Positions 1 through 9,637 of a stretch of DNA of 43,899 bases are shown here, in pieces. How positions within the stretch are numbered: position 1 is the first letter of the stretch; each line of letters opens with the position of its first letter. A program made the position numbers and the translations under genes. Origin of the DNA: Alloprevotella sp. oral taxon 473 str. F0040 (lineage in GTDB: Bacteria > Bacteroidota > Bacteroidia > Bacteroidales > Bacteroidaceae); contig NZ_KB290718.1 of NCBI RefSeq assembly GCF_000318095.2, forward strand, positions 1,344 through 45,242, given 5' to 3'. The notes under the pieces were generated by a model. The model had not been told where the DNA came from and ran no database searches. It saw only the letters and a list, made by a program, of their open reading frames with translations.

Positions 1-2
1 AA

Positions 3-191
3 GAGCGAAAGCCTATCTCTGATTTTGTTTTTGACGTAGAACCGCTGGTCTATCTATTCAAAAACGATTCATACCTTAAAGAGAATCTGCATGGTGCATG
101 GCATAACAAAATATCAAAAGAGAATGTTGCACGGTATTTTCTTTATCTTTTCTTTATCTTATGGCTGATTATCAGTATATTTGTATTGTGA
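3..191 (+). CDS. C-terminal fragment of an unidentified membrane protein (partial)
   Basis: An open frame runs from the left edge to a TGA at 189-191 and gives the last 62 residues of a protein that starts outside the window. Residues 1-45 of the fragment are polar and mixed. The last 18 or so (ending LWLIISIFVL) form one hydrophobic segment, so the product probably ends in a membrane anchor with almost nothing after it. The family is not recognised. The frame has no start codon here, so it is called only because it is open from the edge and ends in a plausible membrane helix. It could be a chance open frame. Confidence 0.5.
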   Translation, partial: ERKPISDFVFDVEPLVYLFKNDSYLKENLHGAWHNKISKENVARYFLYLFFILWLIISIFVL

Positions 192-355
192 TAAATACTT
201 CTTTTATGCCTACATCCATTATTCATGAGAGGGTTATGAAGAGAATTTTGTCTCAAAGGTTGAGTATCATTCATAGGTTATCGCTCTAAATGTCGGATGA
301 ACCTGTTTTTTGAGTATTACAGAAAGCTAACATAACCCCTCTTCCGATCTACCCC
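192..355. other. Intergenic region upstream of the beta-barrel gene
   Basis: AT-rich spacer of 164 bp. No promoter with both elements was found in it. The nearest match to a Bacteroidetes -7 box, TATATTTG, is at 176-183, inside the end of the preceding frame, and it lacks a convincing -33 element. Confidence 0.4.
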
Positions 356-3025
356 ATGTCACAAATAACATCTTGCATGCGCTACTCGCTGGTCGTTCTA
401 AAAGTAGTTGGATTCATTTTTATTCTCTTCGCCCACTTTGGTGTTGGCTATGCTATGCCCTCATGCCCCAACATACCCATACTCGCTACTGACTCGGTAA
501 ACACCAAAGGTGAGAAAGAACATCAACTAAAAGAGGCCAAAGTGATAGGTACTCGATTCTTGTTGGTCACAAAGAAGGACACGACTATTTATGATCTTGA
601 TGCTTTGACCTTGAAAAATGGGGCACTGCTGAGAGAAGCCTTTGAAAAACTACCAGGCATCAGCTTTCGCAATGGTTCACTCTACCACAACGGGCAAGAA
701 GTCAAACGCGTACTCATCAATGGTATGGATTTTTCGAGCAAGAATCCTTTACTGGCACTTCAAACGTTACCTTCCTACATTATGAAGAATATCAAAGTGT
801 ATGAACGGAAGAGTGATTTCAGTGAGAAGACAGGTATTGATGACGGACAGCAAGAACTCGTAGCAGATGTAAGTGTACGTCGTAAATATATGGGGGTATG
901 GACGGGGCAGCTAACTGTTGGTGTGGGAACAGACAAACGGTTCTCGGGAAAAGGCTTCGGTAACACCTTTACAGACCAGTTTCGTGTGTCGCTTTTTGGC
1001 AATGCCAACAATATCAATGAACAAATGTGGTATTCTGGTGATGGACAGGAACGAGCAGGAGCTGCACAACCTGGAGATAATCAATTTTACACTCCGGGAG
1101 CAACGTTTTTGTGGAAAAACAAGAAAACCTCTAAAGAAAAGGGATATTTTCTAATTTCTGGCGGCTTGGATTACAACAAAGAGATCTATGACAAAGAAGA
1201 ACTTTACCGTACGGAACTATACCTCTCTGATGGTAGTCTTTTCTCTGCAGGTAAAACCATAAGTACCACAAAGCGAAACCGCTTCTCGAACAACCTGAAG
1301 ATGGATTGGAACATTTCCAACTCCCTCTCGGCGAGTTACGTTGCTTCACTAGAGTTGAATCGTAGTAGAGACAATCACAATGTCGTCAAAGCGAACTGGA
1401 ATGAAGCACCAATAGTTGAGGATGGAAACATAGCTAATGCTCTTATGATTCTACAAAATTCTAATGGGCAAGAGCAAACGGCTATTGATTTTCAACAAAG
1501 AAAAAACAACTTTAATCAGAACAATTCAGCCTATCAACATCAACTCTCCTTCAACTATCATTTTCTCAAGTCGAACACCTACTTAATAGTTGAACACCGA
1601 CTCAACTTGAACAATGACGCTCAAGAAGAACAACAAAATACGTACTACAAATACTTCAATCAAGAAGCACACCAATCGTATGGATTTGATCGCAAATTAG
1701 ATACGGAAACTAACAAGAACACACAAGACATCCATGCCCGTATTATTCATTACTTTACGGTGAAAGGCTTCTCACGTTTCTCTCTATATTTAGACTATCG
1801 ATATAATCAAAGCAACATTGAGTATGGCAGAGACGGATTTCTTGCGAATCTCAAAATGAGACAAGACTCTCCTCTTTCTCGAGCAATAGATGACGAAAGC
1901 ACACGTTCTTGGAATGAAAAGGATTATCAGCATACAATTGAACCTAAGCTTGGTATAGCCAAGAGTATTTTTAACTTTGAATTCACTCCCACACTAAACC
2001 TTAAGCGTCAACAACTAGACTACCACAAACGGAATCTTCCTGATCTATCTTTGAAACAAGAGTATAGATACTGGGCTATTGAGACTCTCTTTAGAGTACG
2101 TTCTACCTCCTTAGGGTCATTGTTGGCGAGATTTCATAGCACCCCCAACATTCCTAGCATTCACTCTTTCGTTAGTTATCCAGATAAGACAGACCCACAA
2201 TATATCGTTATGGGTAACGAGAACCTTACTATGGGTCGTAAAAACACGCTACTAGCTTGGTATTGGCGTAATTTCGTGCAAGATGGAGAGAAAGGGAAGC
2301 GAACTCGTACTCTATCTGCACACCTCCTCTATTCTCGACAACAAAATGATGTTGCGAACTTTACAACTTACAACCGCAAGACTGGAGTCGTGACAATACA
2401 ACCTGTCAATGTTTCGGGTAATTGGAACGGAAAAGTAAACATCGGATTTAGCTCTCCTATAGATATAGCGCAGCATTGGTGGCTGGAACTTCTTGCCGAA
2501 ACTTCTTTGTTACGCACCAAAACATTCTTGGGCACAAACGAACAAGGAGTCAATAGTCAGCAAGTCAATGACAACCTTCTCTCTAGCCATTCCCTGAATA
2601 TAACGCCACGGTTGAGACTTGCATCCTTCGACTGCTCACTCACCTATCAACTGACACTAGAAAGCAATAAGGGAACGTATGCTTCAGCTAACCATACGGG
2701 GCAATGGCAACACCAATTGAAAGGAAAGTTAGACTGGACTCTACCATTTCGCCTCCATCTAAATACGAGCATCAATTATCACAATTACGCAGGCTACGTT
2801 TCTAGAAAAAGAGAAAACTGGATTATGTTAGACGGTGAAGTGGAACGAAGCTTCCTGAAGAAGGATAATCTCTCAATTGCTCTGGCTTTACATGATGTCT
2901 TCAACCAAAACAACGGTTTTCTGCAAGAGTATAGCGCAACAGCCTTGACTCAAACTTACCAGCAAACGCTAGGCCGCTATGCAATGCTATCAGTAAGGTA
3001 TAGATTCGACACTAAGAAGGACTAA
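356..3025 (+). CDS. TonB-dependent-receptor-like outer membrane beta-barrel protein (plug plus barrel)
   Basis: An 889-residue outer membrane protein. Residues 1-33 look like a signal peptide with a long hydrophobic stretch (VVLKVVGFIFILFAHF). A start at residue 8 (position 377) is also possible. Residues 75-155 resemble a plug domain: LREAFEKLPGISFRNG, then VLINGMDF and LPSYIMKNIKVYER. From about residue 170 to the end the sequence has alternating polar and aromatic strands typical of a 22-strand-type barrel, with many Tyr, Trp and Asn. The N-terminal carboxypeptidase-regulatory-like domain often present in Bacteroidetes relatives is missing. The closest family by eye is the OMP_b-brl_3 type, whose substrates are mostly unknown. 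No SusD-like partner lies next to it. A terminator-like hairpin follows at 3082-3115, so it is probably transcribed alone. Confidence 0.82.
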   Translation: MSQITSCMRYSLVVLKVVGFIFILFAHFGVGYAMPSCPNIPILATDSVNTKGEKEHQLKEAKVIGTRFLLVTKKDTTIYDLDALTLKNGALLREAFEKLPGISFRNGSLYHNGQEVKRVLINGMDFSSKNPLLALQTLPSYIMKNIKVYERKSDFSEKTGIDDGQQELVADVSVRRKYMGVWTGQLTVGVGTDKRFSGKGFGNTFTDQFRVSLFGNANNINEQMWYSGDGQERAGAAQPGDNQFYTPGATFLWKNKKTSKEKGYFLISGGLDYNKEIYDKEELYRTELYLSDGSLFSAGKTISTTKRNRFSNNLKMDWNISNSLSASYVASLELNRSRDNHNVVKANWNEAPIVEDGNIANALMILQNSNGQEQTAIDFQQRKNNFNQNNSAYQHQLSFNYHFLKSNTYLIVEHRLNLNNDAQEEQQNTYYKYFNQEAHQSYGFDRKLDTETNKNTQDIHARIIHYFTVKGFSRFSLYLDYRYNQSNIEYGRDGFLANLKMRQDSPLSRAIDDESTRSWNEKDYQHTIEPKLGIAKSIFNFEFTPTLNLKRQQLDYHKRNLPDLSLKQEYRYWAIETLFRVRSTSLGSLLARFHSTPNIPSIHSFVSYPDKTDPQYIVMGNENLTMGRKNTLLAWYWRNFVQDGEKGKRTRTLSAHLLYSRQQNDVANFTTYNRKTGVVTIQPVNVSGNWNGKVNIGFSSPIDIAQHWWLELLAETSLLRTKTFLGTNEQGVNSQQVNDNLLSSHSLNITPRLRLASFDCSLTYQLTLESNKGTYASANHTGQWQHQLKGKLDWTLPFRLHLNTSINYHNYAGYVSRKRENWIMLDGEVERSFLKKDNLSIALALHDVFNQNNGFLQEYSATALTQTYQQTLGRYAMLSVRYRFDTKKD

Positions 3026-3081
3026 AAAACAAACGCTACATAAGTTGACTTGCGACTTTTGTCAACAAGGAGATAAAAATA

Positions 3082-3115
3082 GGCTGAAACCCTTTTGTAG
3101 GGTTTCAGCCTTCTT
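3082..3115 (+). terminator. Hairpin terminator after the beta-barrel gene
   Basis: An 11-bp perfect stem (GGCTGAAACCC paired with GGGTTTCAGCC) with a 7-nt loop, followed by TTCTT. It lies 57 nt after the stop codon. The T tract is short, so termination strength is uncertain. Confidence 0.7.
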
Positions 3116-3364
3116 ATACTATCGGAGAGGAATACTTCTACCAGACAGCTATAATAGTAGACGAGAGGTGGTTAGTATGATGCATCACCACGAAGAAGGA
3201 GCTTTGTCCTCCGAAATAGAGCTGCAAGCCCTCAAGGAACGTGGCGTGGAAGCGGTCAATAAAGTATCTCATTGTCTCTATCACTATTGCCGACAATACC
3301 GGAACCATCTTTAGCTGGAGAGCGTGGTATAGACAAACAACTCCAAAATCAGGTGTCGAGGTAC
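3116..3364. other. Intergenic region between convergent transcription units
   Basis: About 250 bp between the ends of the beta-barrel gene and the r-protein operon. Short frames cross it on both strands, but none has a recognisable family, a promoter or a consistent composition. No feature is called. Confidence 0.4.
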
Positions 3365-3398
3365 AAAAAATCCCCACTCCTTTATGAGGAGTGAGGAT
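3365..3398 (-). terminator. Rho-independent terminator of the r-protein operon
   Basis: Read on the minus strand, a 7-bp stem (CACTCCT with AGGAGTG, loop CATAA) is extended by three further pairs past a mismatch, and is followed by GGGATTTTTT. It lies 22 nt after the rplQ stop, which is where the 29-gene operon ends. Confidence 0.82.
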
Positions 3399-3420
3399 GG
3401 CATAAGTATGTGGTGTAAAA

Positions 3421-3924
3421 TTACTCTGCAGTTGCAGGTGCCTCTGTTTCAGCAACAGGAGCTTCGACCTGAGCTTCAGCAGCCACGGGAGCTTCTTCAG
3501 CAGCGGCCTTCTTTGAACGACGAGTACGCTTAGCCTTCTTTTCAGTCTTAGCCATGTTCTCGTTGTAGTCAACCAATTCGATAAAGCACATGGGCGCTGC
3601 GTCTCCTGCACGGAAACCAGTCTTGATGATGCGGGTGTAACCACCAGGACGATCACCAACCTTGACGCTGACTTCTTTGAAGAGCTCAGTTACGGCGAAC
3701 TTATCTTTGAGGTAAGAGAAGACAACACGACGAGAGTTGGTGGTGTCTTGCTTAGACTTAGTGATAAGGGGCTCAACGTACTTCTTCAACGCCTTGGCCT
3801 TAGCGACAGTCGTAGTGATTCTTTTGTGCTTACTCTTAATCAACGACACAGCCATGTTAGAGAGCATAGCAGCGCGGTGAGAAGCAGTACGACTGAGATG
3901 ATTGAATTTCTTATTGTGTCTCAT
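3421..3924 (-). CDS. rplQ: 50S ribosomal protein L17
   Basis: 167 residues. The N-terminal 115 or so are the L17 fold near the peptide exit tunnel: [37 protein letters not shown], and [19 protein letters not shown]. The last 40 residues are a low-complexity tail of Lys/Arg followed by Ala, Glu, Pro and Val. Such extensions are common on Bacteroidetes L17 and are not part of the conserved core. It is the last gene of the operon, 54 nt after rpoA, with a terminator just beyond. Confidence 0.97.
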   Translation of the reverse strand: MRHNKKFNHLSRTASHRAAMLSNMAVSLIKSKHKRITTTVAKAKALKKYVEPLITKSKQDTTNSRRVVFSYLKDKFAVTELFKEVSVKVGDRPGGYTRIIKTGFRAGDAAPMCFIELVDYNENMAKTEKKAKRTRRSKKAAAEEAPVAAEAQVEAPVAETEAPATAE

Positions 3925-3978
3925 TTAGGTACTTGTTGTTTAATGGGATAGTTGACTAATCATTCCGAATGCTCGGGA

Positions 3979-4971
3979 TTAATCCTTGTCCAATTTGTAT
4001 TTTGAAATGTCGGTTCCAAACGACAGATTCAGACTCTCGAGCAAATCATCAAGCTCGGTGAGCGATTTCCTACCAAAGTTGCGGAACTTCAAGAGGTCGT
4101 TCTTGTTGTACTGAACGAGTTCGCCGAGGGTTTCTACGTCTGCAGCCTTCAAGCAGTTGAGAGCGCGGACAGAGAGGTTGAGGTCGACGAGTTTCGTCTT
4201 GAGCAACTGACGCATGTGCAATACTTCTTCATCGAACTCTTCATTATCAGCATCGGGAGCATCGTCCACGGTGATCTTCTCATCAGAGAAGAGCATGAAG
4301 TGATAGATGAGGATCTTTGCAGCCTCTTTCAGTGCATCCTTTGGGTGGATGGAACCGTCCGTTGTAACTTCAAGCACGAGCTTATCGTAGTCGGTCTTCT
4401 GCTCAACGCGGAAGGGCTCGATGAGGTACTTGACGTTGCGGATGGGAGTGTAAATAGAATCGATGGGAATTACGTTGACATCGGTGCAGAACTCGCGATT
4501 TTCATCAGCGGGAACATATCCGCGACCCTTGTTGATCGTAACTTCGATCGTCATCGTGGCTTTGGAATCCAAATGGCAAATTACAAGCTCGGGATTGAGG
4601 ACCTCAAAACCGGACAATTGTTTGCCAATGTCACCTGCTTTGAACTCCGTAGAGTTCGAAATGGTGATACTTGCTTTCTCAGTCTCGAATTCTTCTACTA
4701 ACTGTTTGAAGCGAACTTGCTTCAACTTGAGAATGATGTTGGTTACGTCTTCCTTCACACCAGGGACAGAAGCAAATTCGTGTTCTACTCCATCAATCTT
4801 GATAGCGCAGATGGCGAAACCTTCCAACGAGGAGAGGAGGATGCGACGTAGAGCATTGCCGACGGTGGTACCGAAACCTGTTTCCAAAGGACGGAATTCA
4901 AATTTTCCATACTTAGAATCGTTTTCGAGCATAACCACTTTGTCGGGTTTTTGGAATGCTAATATCGCCAT
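3979..4971 (-). CDS. rpoA: DNA-directed RNA polymerase subunit alpha
   Basis: 330 residues, the normal length. The N-terminal domain (about 1-235) has the dimerisation and assembly signature, [19 protein letters not shown] at residues 33-51. After an acidic linker ([13 protein letters not shown]), the C-terminal domain (about 255-320) carries the helix-hairpin-helix-like segment with [17 protein letters not shown], which contacts upstream promoter DNA and activators. The gene lies 18 nt after rpsD and before rplQ, the usual order, so alpha is made together with ribosomal proteins. Confidence 0.98.
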   Translation of the reverse strand: MAILAFQKPDKVVMLENDSKYGKFEFRPLETGFGTTVGNALRRILLSSLEGFAICAIKIDGVEHEFASVPGVKEDVTNIILKLKQVRFKQLVEEFETEKASITISNSTEFKAGDIGKQLSGFEVLNPELVICHLDSKATMTIEVTINKGRGYVPADENREFCTDVNVIPIDSIYTPIRNVKYLIEPFRVEQKTDYDKLVLEVTTDGSIHPKDALKEAAKILIYHFMLFSDEKITVDDAPDADNEEFDEEVLHMRQLLKTKLVDLNLSVRALNCLKAADVETLGELVQYNKNDLLKFRNFGRKSLTELDDLLESLNLSFGTDISKYKLDKD

Positions 4972-4989
4972 GAAAAATCGTATTATGAA

Positions 4990-5583
4990 TTAGTTCTTAG
5001 AGTAGAGCTCGACGATCAACTGTTCCTTGATGTTCTCAGGAATGTCAGCGCGCTCGGGCTTGTGGAGGAGCTTACCAGACTTAGTAGCTTCGTCCCATTC
5101 CACCCAAGGATACTTGGAATGATTGAATCCAGCGAGAGAGTCAGCAATCACTTCGAGTGACTTAGACTTTTCGCGAACAGCAACCACTTGACCAGGCTTA
5201 ACGCTGTAAGAAGCGATGTTTACCACACGACCATCTACTGTGATGTGCTTGTGATTTACAAGCTGACGAGCAGCAGCACGAGTGCCTGCGATACCAAGAC
5301 GATATACGACGTTGTCAAGACGACATTCGAGGGCTTGGAGCAAAAGTTCACCGGTGATACCGCTAGCCTTTGCAGCCTTATCGAAGAGGTTACGGAATTG
5401 CTTTTCGAGAACACCATAGGTGTACTTAGCCTTTTGCTTCTCGGCGAGCATGATGCCGTATTCAGAGGTCTTGCGACGACGCACGTTTTGGTTGCGACCC
5501 TGCATACGCTTGGTAGTGTTGCCGAAGATGTCTTCACCGAACTTGCGAGAAAGACGAACCTTAGGACCTGTATATCTTGCCAT
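4990..5583 (-). CDS. rpsD: 30S ribosomal protein S4
   Basis: 197 residues. S4 is a primary 16S rRNA binder that starts assembly of the 30S body. In many bacteria it also represses its own operon by binding the mRNA leader. The N-terminus [21 protein letters not shown] and the S4 RNA-binding domain (about 90-150, with [30 protein letters not shown]) are clear. The zinc-type Cys cluster seen in some S4 proteins is absent. A 236-nt untranslated gap with strong hairpins precedes it. That gap is unusual inside this compact operon and fits autoregulation. Confidence 0.98.
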   Translation of the reverse strand: MARYTGPKVRLSRKFGEDIFGNTTKRMQGRNQNVRRRKTSEYGIMLAEKQKAKYTYGVLEKQFRNLFDKAAKASGITGELLLQALECRLDNVVYRLGIAGTRAAARQLVNHKHITVDGRVVNIASYSVKPGQVVAVREKSKSLEVIADSLAGFNHSKYPWVEWDEATKSGKLLHKPERADIPENIKEQLIVELYSKN

Positions 5584-5819
5584 ATTGGTTGATTTACTTT
5601 GTAAATGTTATCGTTATCTTAGGGCGACTTCAGTCCACTGCAACTGGAATGCTCCAGTATGCGGTGGGATGAAATCGTTCTAGTTTGCTTTCTTCCTTTT
5701 TCGTAGAAACGTTTTGATGGCTTTAGAGCATCAACAACGTAGCACTAAGCCACATGATCCAGTCACTCGAGGGTGCACAGTTTACAATGTTGCGGAAGAG
5801 AAGCTCAGGTTGTCTTTAA
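5584..5819 (-). promoter_or_regulatory. Structured leader between rpsK and rpsD (candidate S4 autoregulatory element)
   Basis: A 236-nt non-coding gap with three hairpins. At 5709-5740, 11 pairs with one bulged base (ACGTT-TTGATG against CATCAA-c-AACGT). At 5635-5667, a two-part stem whose inner helix is ACTGGA/TCCAGT with a 4-nt loop. At 5592-5606, a perfect 6-bp stem (ATTTAC/GTAAAT) ending 8 nt before the rpsD start codon. No TAnnTTTG promoter was found within. The position directly before rpsD suggests control by S4, and I recall an S4 leader motif reported in Bacteroidia, but identity with it is not checked. Confidence 0.65.
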
Positions 5820-6209
5820 TTACACGCGACGACGCTTGGGAGGACGGCAGCCATTGTGTGGAAGTGGAGTAACGTCAATGATTTCGGTTACTTCGATACC
5901 TGCACCGTGGCAAGCGCGAATAGCACTCTCACGACCATTACCAGGACCCTTAACGTAAGCCTTAACCTTGCGGAGACCGAGGTCGAAAGCTACTTTTGCG
6001 CAGTCTTGAGCAGCCATCTGAGCAGCGTAAGGAGTGTTCTTCTTAGAACCACGGAAGCCCATCTTACCAGCACTTGACCAAGAGATAACTTGACCTTCGC
6101 CGTTAGCGAGTGAAACGATGATATTGTTGAAAGAGCTGTGTACGTGGAGCTGACCTTGCGCGTCAACCTTCACGTTACGCTTCTTTGCAGAGACAGTTTT
6201 CTTTGCCAT
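5820..6209 (-). CDS. rpsK: 30S ribosomal protein S11
   Basis: 129 residues, normal length. S11 sits on the 30S platform near the mRNA exit. Clear family segments are [20 protein letters not shown] near the N-terminus, [18 protein letters not shown] in the middle, and the C-terminus [18 protein letters not shown]. It starts 11 nt after the rpsM stop codon. Confidence 0.98.
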   Translation of the reverse strand: MAKKTVSAKKRNVKVDAQGQLHVHSSFNNIIVSLANGEGQVISWSSAGKMGFRGSKKNTPYAAQMAAQDCAKVAFDLGLRKVKAYVKGPGNGRESAIRACHGAGIEVTEIIDVTPLPHNGCRPPKRRRV

Positions 6210-6220
6210 AAGTTTACTTA

Positions 6221-6601
6221 TTATTTAGTAGCCTTCTTCTTGTTAGCAACGGTCTTCTTGCGACCCTTGCGAGTACGAGCGTTGTTCTTCGTGCTCTGGC
6301 CACGGAGGGGAAGACCAATACGGTGGCGAATACCACGGTAGCAACCGATGTCCATGAGACGCTTGATATTGAGCTGTACTTCTGAGCGGAGGTCACCCTC
6401 TACCTTGAACTCAGCACCAATGATTTCACGAATCTTGGCGGCTTGGTCGTCCGTCCAATCTTTTACTTTGATGTCTCTGTCGATCCCGGCCTTGTCAAGG
6501 ATTTTTGCCGAGCTACTACGACCAATACCGAAGATATAGGTCAAAGCGATTTCGCCTCGCTTGTTTTGAGGCAAATCAACACCAACAATTCTTATTGCCA
6601 T
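6221..6601 (-). CDS. rpsM: 30S ribosomal protein S13
   Basis: 126 residues. S13 lies in the 30S head, contacts the P-site tRNA and bridges to the 50S. The N-terminus [20 protein letters not shown], the helix-hairpin-helix segment [17 protein letters not shown], and the basic C-terminal tail with [20 protein letters not shown] are all typical. It lies between rpmJ and rpsK as in most bacteria. Confidence 0.98.
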   Translation of the reverse strand: MAIRIVGVDLPQNKRGEIALTYIFGIGRSSSAKILDKAGIDRDIKVKDWTDDQAAKIREIIGAEFKVEGDLRSEVQLNIKRLMDIGCYRGIRHRIGLPLRGQSTKNNARTRKGRKKTVANKKKATK

Positions 6602-6628
6602 ATACTTATTTTGTTTTTGTCTGTTGGA

Positions 6629-6745
6629 TTAACCCTGACGTGTCTTGAACTTAGGGTTTTTCTTGTTAATCACATAGAGGCGGCCCTTGCGACGTACAAT
6701 CTTGCAGTCAGCAGTGCGCTTCTTCAAGGATGCTCTTGTCTTCAT
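6629..6745 (-). CDS. rpmJ: 50S ribosomal protein L36
   Basis: A 38-residue gene found by translating the infA-rpsM gap. It starts [20 protein letters not shown] and ends NPKFKTRQG. Cysteine is present at residue 14, but the full zinc-type CxxC...CxxxxH set of classical L36 is absent, as expected for the longer Bacteroidetes type. It lies 15 nt after infA and 27 nt before rpsM, the canonical position. Confidence 0.96.
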   Translation of the reverse strand: MKTRASLKKRTADCKIVRRKGRLYVINKKNPKFKTRQG

Positions 6746-6760
6746 ATCTTGAATGATGTT

Positions 6761-6979
6761 TTATTTGTATCGGAATACGATTCTGCCTTTTGACAAATCG
6801 TAAGGACTCATTTCCACCTTCACTCGGTCACCAGGAAGAATCTTGATGTAGTGCATACGCATCTTTCCCGAGATATGAGCGGTAATGGGATGACCGTTCT
6901 CTAACTCTACACGGAACATCGCGTTGCTCAAAGCCTCGATGATGGTTCCGTCCTGTTCAATTGCAGTTTGTTTAGCCAT
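6761..6979 (-). CDS. infA: Translation initiation factor IF-1
   Basis: 72 residues, an S1/OB-fold protein that occupies the A site of the 30S during initiation. The start at 6979 ([20 protein letters not shown]) gives the family length. The frame is open for another 24 residues upstream, but that part runs into map and resembles no IF-1. Core motifs are [20 protein letters not shown] and [20 protein letters not shown]. It starts 7 nt after map. Confidence 0.97.
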   Translation of the reverse strand: MAKQTAIEQDGTIIEALSNAMFRVELENGHPITAHISGKMRMHYIKILPGDRVKVEMSPYDLSKGRIVFRYK

Positions 6980-6986
6980 AGATGTT

Positions 6987-7787
6987 CTAATAGAGGTTAC
7001 CTTCCACTCGTTCGATTTCTTCAAACGAAGAAAGAATATCAGCTTTGCCATTGTGAATGGCGATGGTATGCTCGAAATGCGCTGCCATACTTCTGTCGCG
7101 AGTCAGGATGCTCCACTTGTCGGGGTGCATGCCTATCTCAGGGCTACCCAAGGTGATCATGGGTTCGATGGCGATGCAGAGACCATTTTTAAGTTGTTTT
7201 CCTGTTCCTCTCTTTCCATAATTGGGAATTGAGGGCTCTTCGTGCATTTCACGACCGATGCCGTGACCTACAAATTCGCGAACGACTCCGAAGCCTTCTG
7301 CTTCGCAATGGCTCTGAACTGCTGCACCAATGTCTCCGATGCGACGATTGGGGAGAGCAGCTTCAATGCCTTTGTAAAGACTTTCTTTTGTGGTACGCAA
7401 GAGGCGTTTCACCTCTTCACTCACTTCTCCTACACAAAACGTGTAGGCGGAATCACCACAAAAACCATTTAGGAAGGTGCCACAATCAATAGAAACGATG
7501 TCTCCATCTTTTAGTGGCTCTGCCGTTGGTAGTCCATGCACCACGACTTCGTTGACCGAAGCACAGATGGATGCAGGGAAAGGATCGGTGTCTGGAAAAC
7601 TAGCGGGAAAACCTTTGAATGTAGGTATCGCGCCATGATCTCTAATGAATTGCTCTGCCAAGGCATCCAACTCAAGTGTTGTAACACCTGGCTTCACAAT
7701 CTTTGCTATTTCGGCGAGTGTTGCACTTACCAATTGATTGGCAGCTCGCAGCAACTCGATTTCTTCTTCTGTTTTCAGATAAATCAT
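6987..7787 (-). CDS. map: Type I methionine aminopeptidase
   Basis: 266 residues. It removes the initiator methionine from nascent proteins and uses two metal ions. All five metal ligands are visible in their usual contexts: two Asp in [19 protein letters not shown], His in [20 protein letters not shown], Glu in [11 protein letters not shown], and Glu in [10 protein letters not shown]. There is no N-terminal zinc-finger extension, so this is the short bacterial form. It lies between secY and infA. Confidence 0.97.
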   Translation of the reverse strand: MIYLKTEEEIELLRAANQLVSATLAEIAKIVKPGVTTLELDALAEQFIRDHGAIPTFKGFPASFPDTDPFPASICASVNEVVVHGLPTAEPLKDGDIVSIDCGTFLNGFCGDSAYTFCVGEVSEEVKRLLRTTKESLYKGIEAALPNRRIGDIGAAVQSHCEAEGFGVVREFVGHGIGREMHEEPSIPNYGKRGTGKQLKNGLCIAIEPMITLGSPEIGMHPDKWSILTRDRSMAAHFEHTIAIHNGKADILSSFEEIERVEGNLY

Positions 7788-7808
7788 CTGACGAGATTCT
7801 ATGTGCCT

Positions 7809-9149
7809 TTATACGTTTGAACGGTTGCGAGTGTGTCCCGCATTGAGCATTCTGTCGTAGTTGCGCACTGACATGTGGCTATCAATTTGTTGGATGGTAT
7901 CCAACACCACACCCACAAGGATGAGCAACGACGTACCTCCGAAGAAGTGTGCAAATGCTTGGTGTACTCCGAATGGCTTCATTTGAGCGAAGACAGGGAG
8001 AATAGCAATTGCAGCAATGAAGAGTGAACCTGGCAAAGTGAGATGTGACATCACATTGTCAATGTAATCAGAAGTATCCTTACCAGGCTTGATGCCAGGA
8101 ATGAAACCGTTGTTACGCTTCATATCTTCTGCCATCTGTACGGGATTCATTGTAATCGCCGTATAGAAGTAGGTGAAAGCTACAATGAGCAATACGAACA
8201 CTACATTGTAGAGAACGCTATCGTTATGAAGGAATTGTTGCAAAATGGGGCTTTGCACGTTCAGCGACTGTACGAGCATCATTGGAATAAACATGATGGC
8301 CTGAGCAAAGATGATCGGCATCACGTTAGCCGCAAAGAGCTTCAAAGGAATGTACTGACGTGCACCACCAAACTGATTCTTGCGACCTTCAATGCGTTTA
8401 GCGTACTGTACTGGAACTTTACGTACCGCTTTTACCAAAAGAATGGCGAAAGCCATCACAGCAACAAGAGCAATAATCTCTACAAGGAACTTGATGAGAC
8501 CACCACCTTCTGCTCCAGAGAGAGCGGAGGTGAATTCCTCTACAAAAGCCACTGGGAGACGAGCAATGATACCAATCATGATGATGACTGAAACACCATT
8601 ACCTATGCCTTTATCTGTGATGCGTTCTCCGAGCCACAAAACAAACATAGATCCTGCTGCAAGGATGATGGTTGACATAACCATGAATCCCACCCCATCT
8701 CCCATCAAGAACGCACCGCTACCTTGCGTTTGCGCCTTGAGGTTGATGAGATAAGTAGGAGCTTGGAAGGTGAGGATCGCTAGCGTCAAAAAGCGTGTGT
8801 ACTGATTGATCTTACGCGTTCCGCTTTCACCTTCACGTTGCATCTTTTGGAAATAGGGAACTGCAACTGCCAAGAGCTGAATAACAATCGAAGCTGTGAT
8901 GTAGGGCATAATACCCAAAGCAAAGATTGAAGCTTGAGAGAATGCTCCACCAGAGAACATGTCAAGAAGCGACATAAGGCCGCCCTCCGTCTGCTTGTGC
9001 AGATTAGCCAAAGCGTTTGAATCGATACCGGGGAGAACCACAGTCGAACCAAAACGGTAAATGGCTACGAACAGGATGGTGATGAGAATGCGCACGCGCA
9101 AGTCCTCAATGCGCCAGATGTTCTTGAGTGTTTCGATTATTTTTTTCAT
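7809..9149 (-). CDS. secY: Preprotein translocase subunit SecY
   Basis: 446 residues, the ten-helix channel of the Sec translocon in the inner membrane. The family start IWRIEDLRVRILITILFVAIYR, the plug region near LLDMFSGGAFSQASIFALGI, and the cytosolic loop with RKVPVQYAKR are all present. It lies 22 nt after rplO in the usual order. The partner SecG is encoded separately at 22269-22640. Confidence 0.98.
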   Translation of the reverse strand: MKKIIETLKNIWRIEDLRVRILITILFVAIYRFGSTVVLPGIDSNALANLHKQTEGGLMSLLDMFSGGAFSQASIFALGIMPYITASIVIQLLAVAVPYFQKMQREGESGTRKINQYTRFLTLAILTFQAPTYLINLKAQTQGSGAFLMGDGVGFMVMSTIILAAGSMFVLWLGERITDKGIGNGVSVIIMIGIIARLPVAFVEEFTSALSGAEGGGLIKFLVEIIALVAVMAFAILLVKAVRKVPVQYAKRIEGRKNQFGGARQYIPLKLFAANVMPIIFAQAIMFIPMMLVQSLNVQSPILQQFLHNDSVLYNVVFVLLIVAFTYFYTAITMNPVQMAEDMKRNNGFIPGIKPGKDTSDYIDNVMSHLTLPGSLFIAAIAILPVFAQMKPFGVHQAFAHFFGGTSLLILVGVVLDTIQQIDSHMSVRNYDRMLNAGHTRNRSNV

Positions 9150-9171
9150 TCGACTCTTAGAATTTCGTTAT

Positions 9172-9618
9172 TTAGAGTTGAGCAGCCGTACCACCTGCTG
9201 CTTCGATAGCAGCAACAGCAGCCTTTGAGAAAGCGTGAGCTTCTACGGTGAGCTTAACCTTCAATTCACCATTAGCAAGCACCTTAACAAGTGACTTACC
9301 GTTGATGAAACCTGCTTCGATAAGCTCTGCAACACCGATTTTCTCGAGGTTCTTAGCCTCGGCAAGAGTTTGGAGAGTGCTGAGATTGATGGGCTTATAC
9401 TCGACACGGTTGATGTTCTTGAAACCAAACTTAGGAAGACGGCGTTGGAGAGGCATCTGACCACCTTCAAAACCAATCTTCTTGCTGTAACCAGAACGAG
9501 ACTTGGCACCCTTATGACCGCGGGTAGAAGTACCACCGAGTCCAGAACCAGGACCACGACCGATACGCTTGCGCGCTTGGGTAGAACCGTTGGCAGGTTT
9601 GAGAGTATGTAATTTCAT
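9172..9618 (-). CDS. rplO: 50S ribosomal protein L15
   Basis: 148 residues. The N-terminal half is the extended glycine- and arginine-rich arm that threads into 23S rRNA (RKRIGRGPGSGLGGTSTRGH and GFEGGQMPLQRRLPKFGF). The C-terminal half is the globular domain. It lies 19 nt after rpmD and before secY. Confidence 0.98.
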   Translation of the reverse strand: MKLHTLKPANGSTQARKRIGRGPGSGLGGTSTRGHKGAKSRSGYSKKIGFEGGQMPLQRRLPKFGFKNINRVEYKPINLSTLQTLAEAKNLEKIGVAELIEAGFINGKSLVKVLANGELKVKLTVEAHAFSKAAVAAIEAAGGTAAQL

Positions 9619-9637
9619 AATGTCGTTACGTTTTGGA

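Noticed and set aside
3045-3314. Plus-strand frame of 89 codons after the beta-barrel gene
   Set aside because: It runs through the terminator hairpin at 3082-3115, has no recognisable family and no promoter.
3138-3659. Minus-strand frame of 173 codons overlapping the end of rplQ
   Set aside because: It is a different frame of the rplQ coding sequence and crosses the operon terminator; composition is that of a shadow frame.
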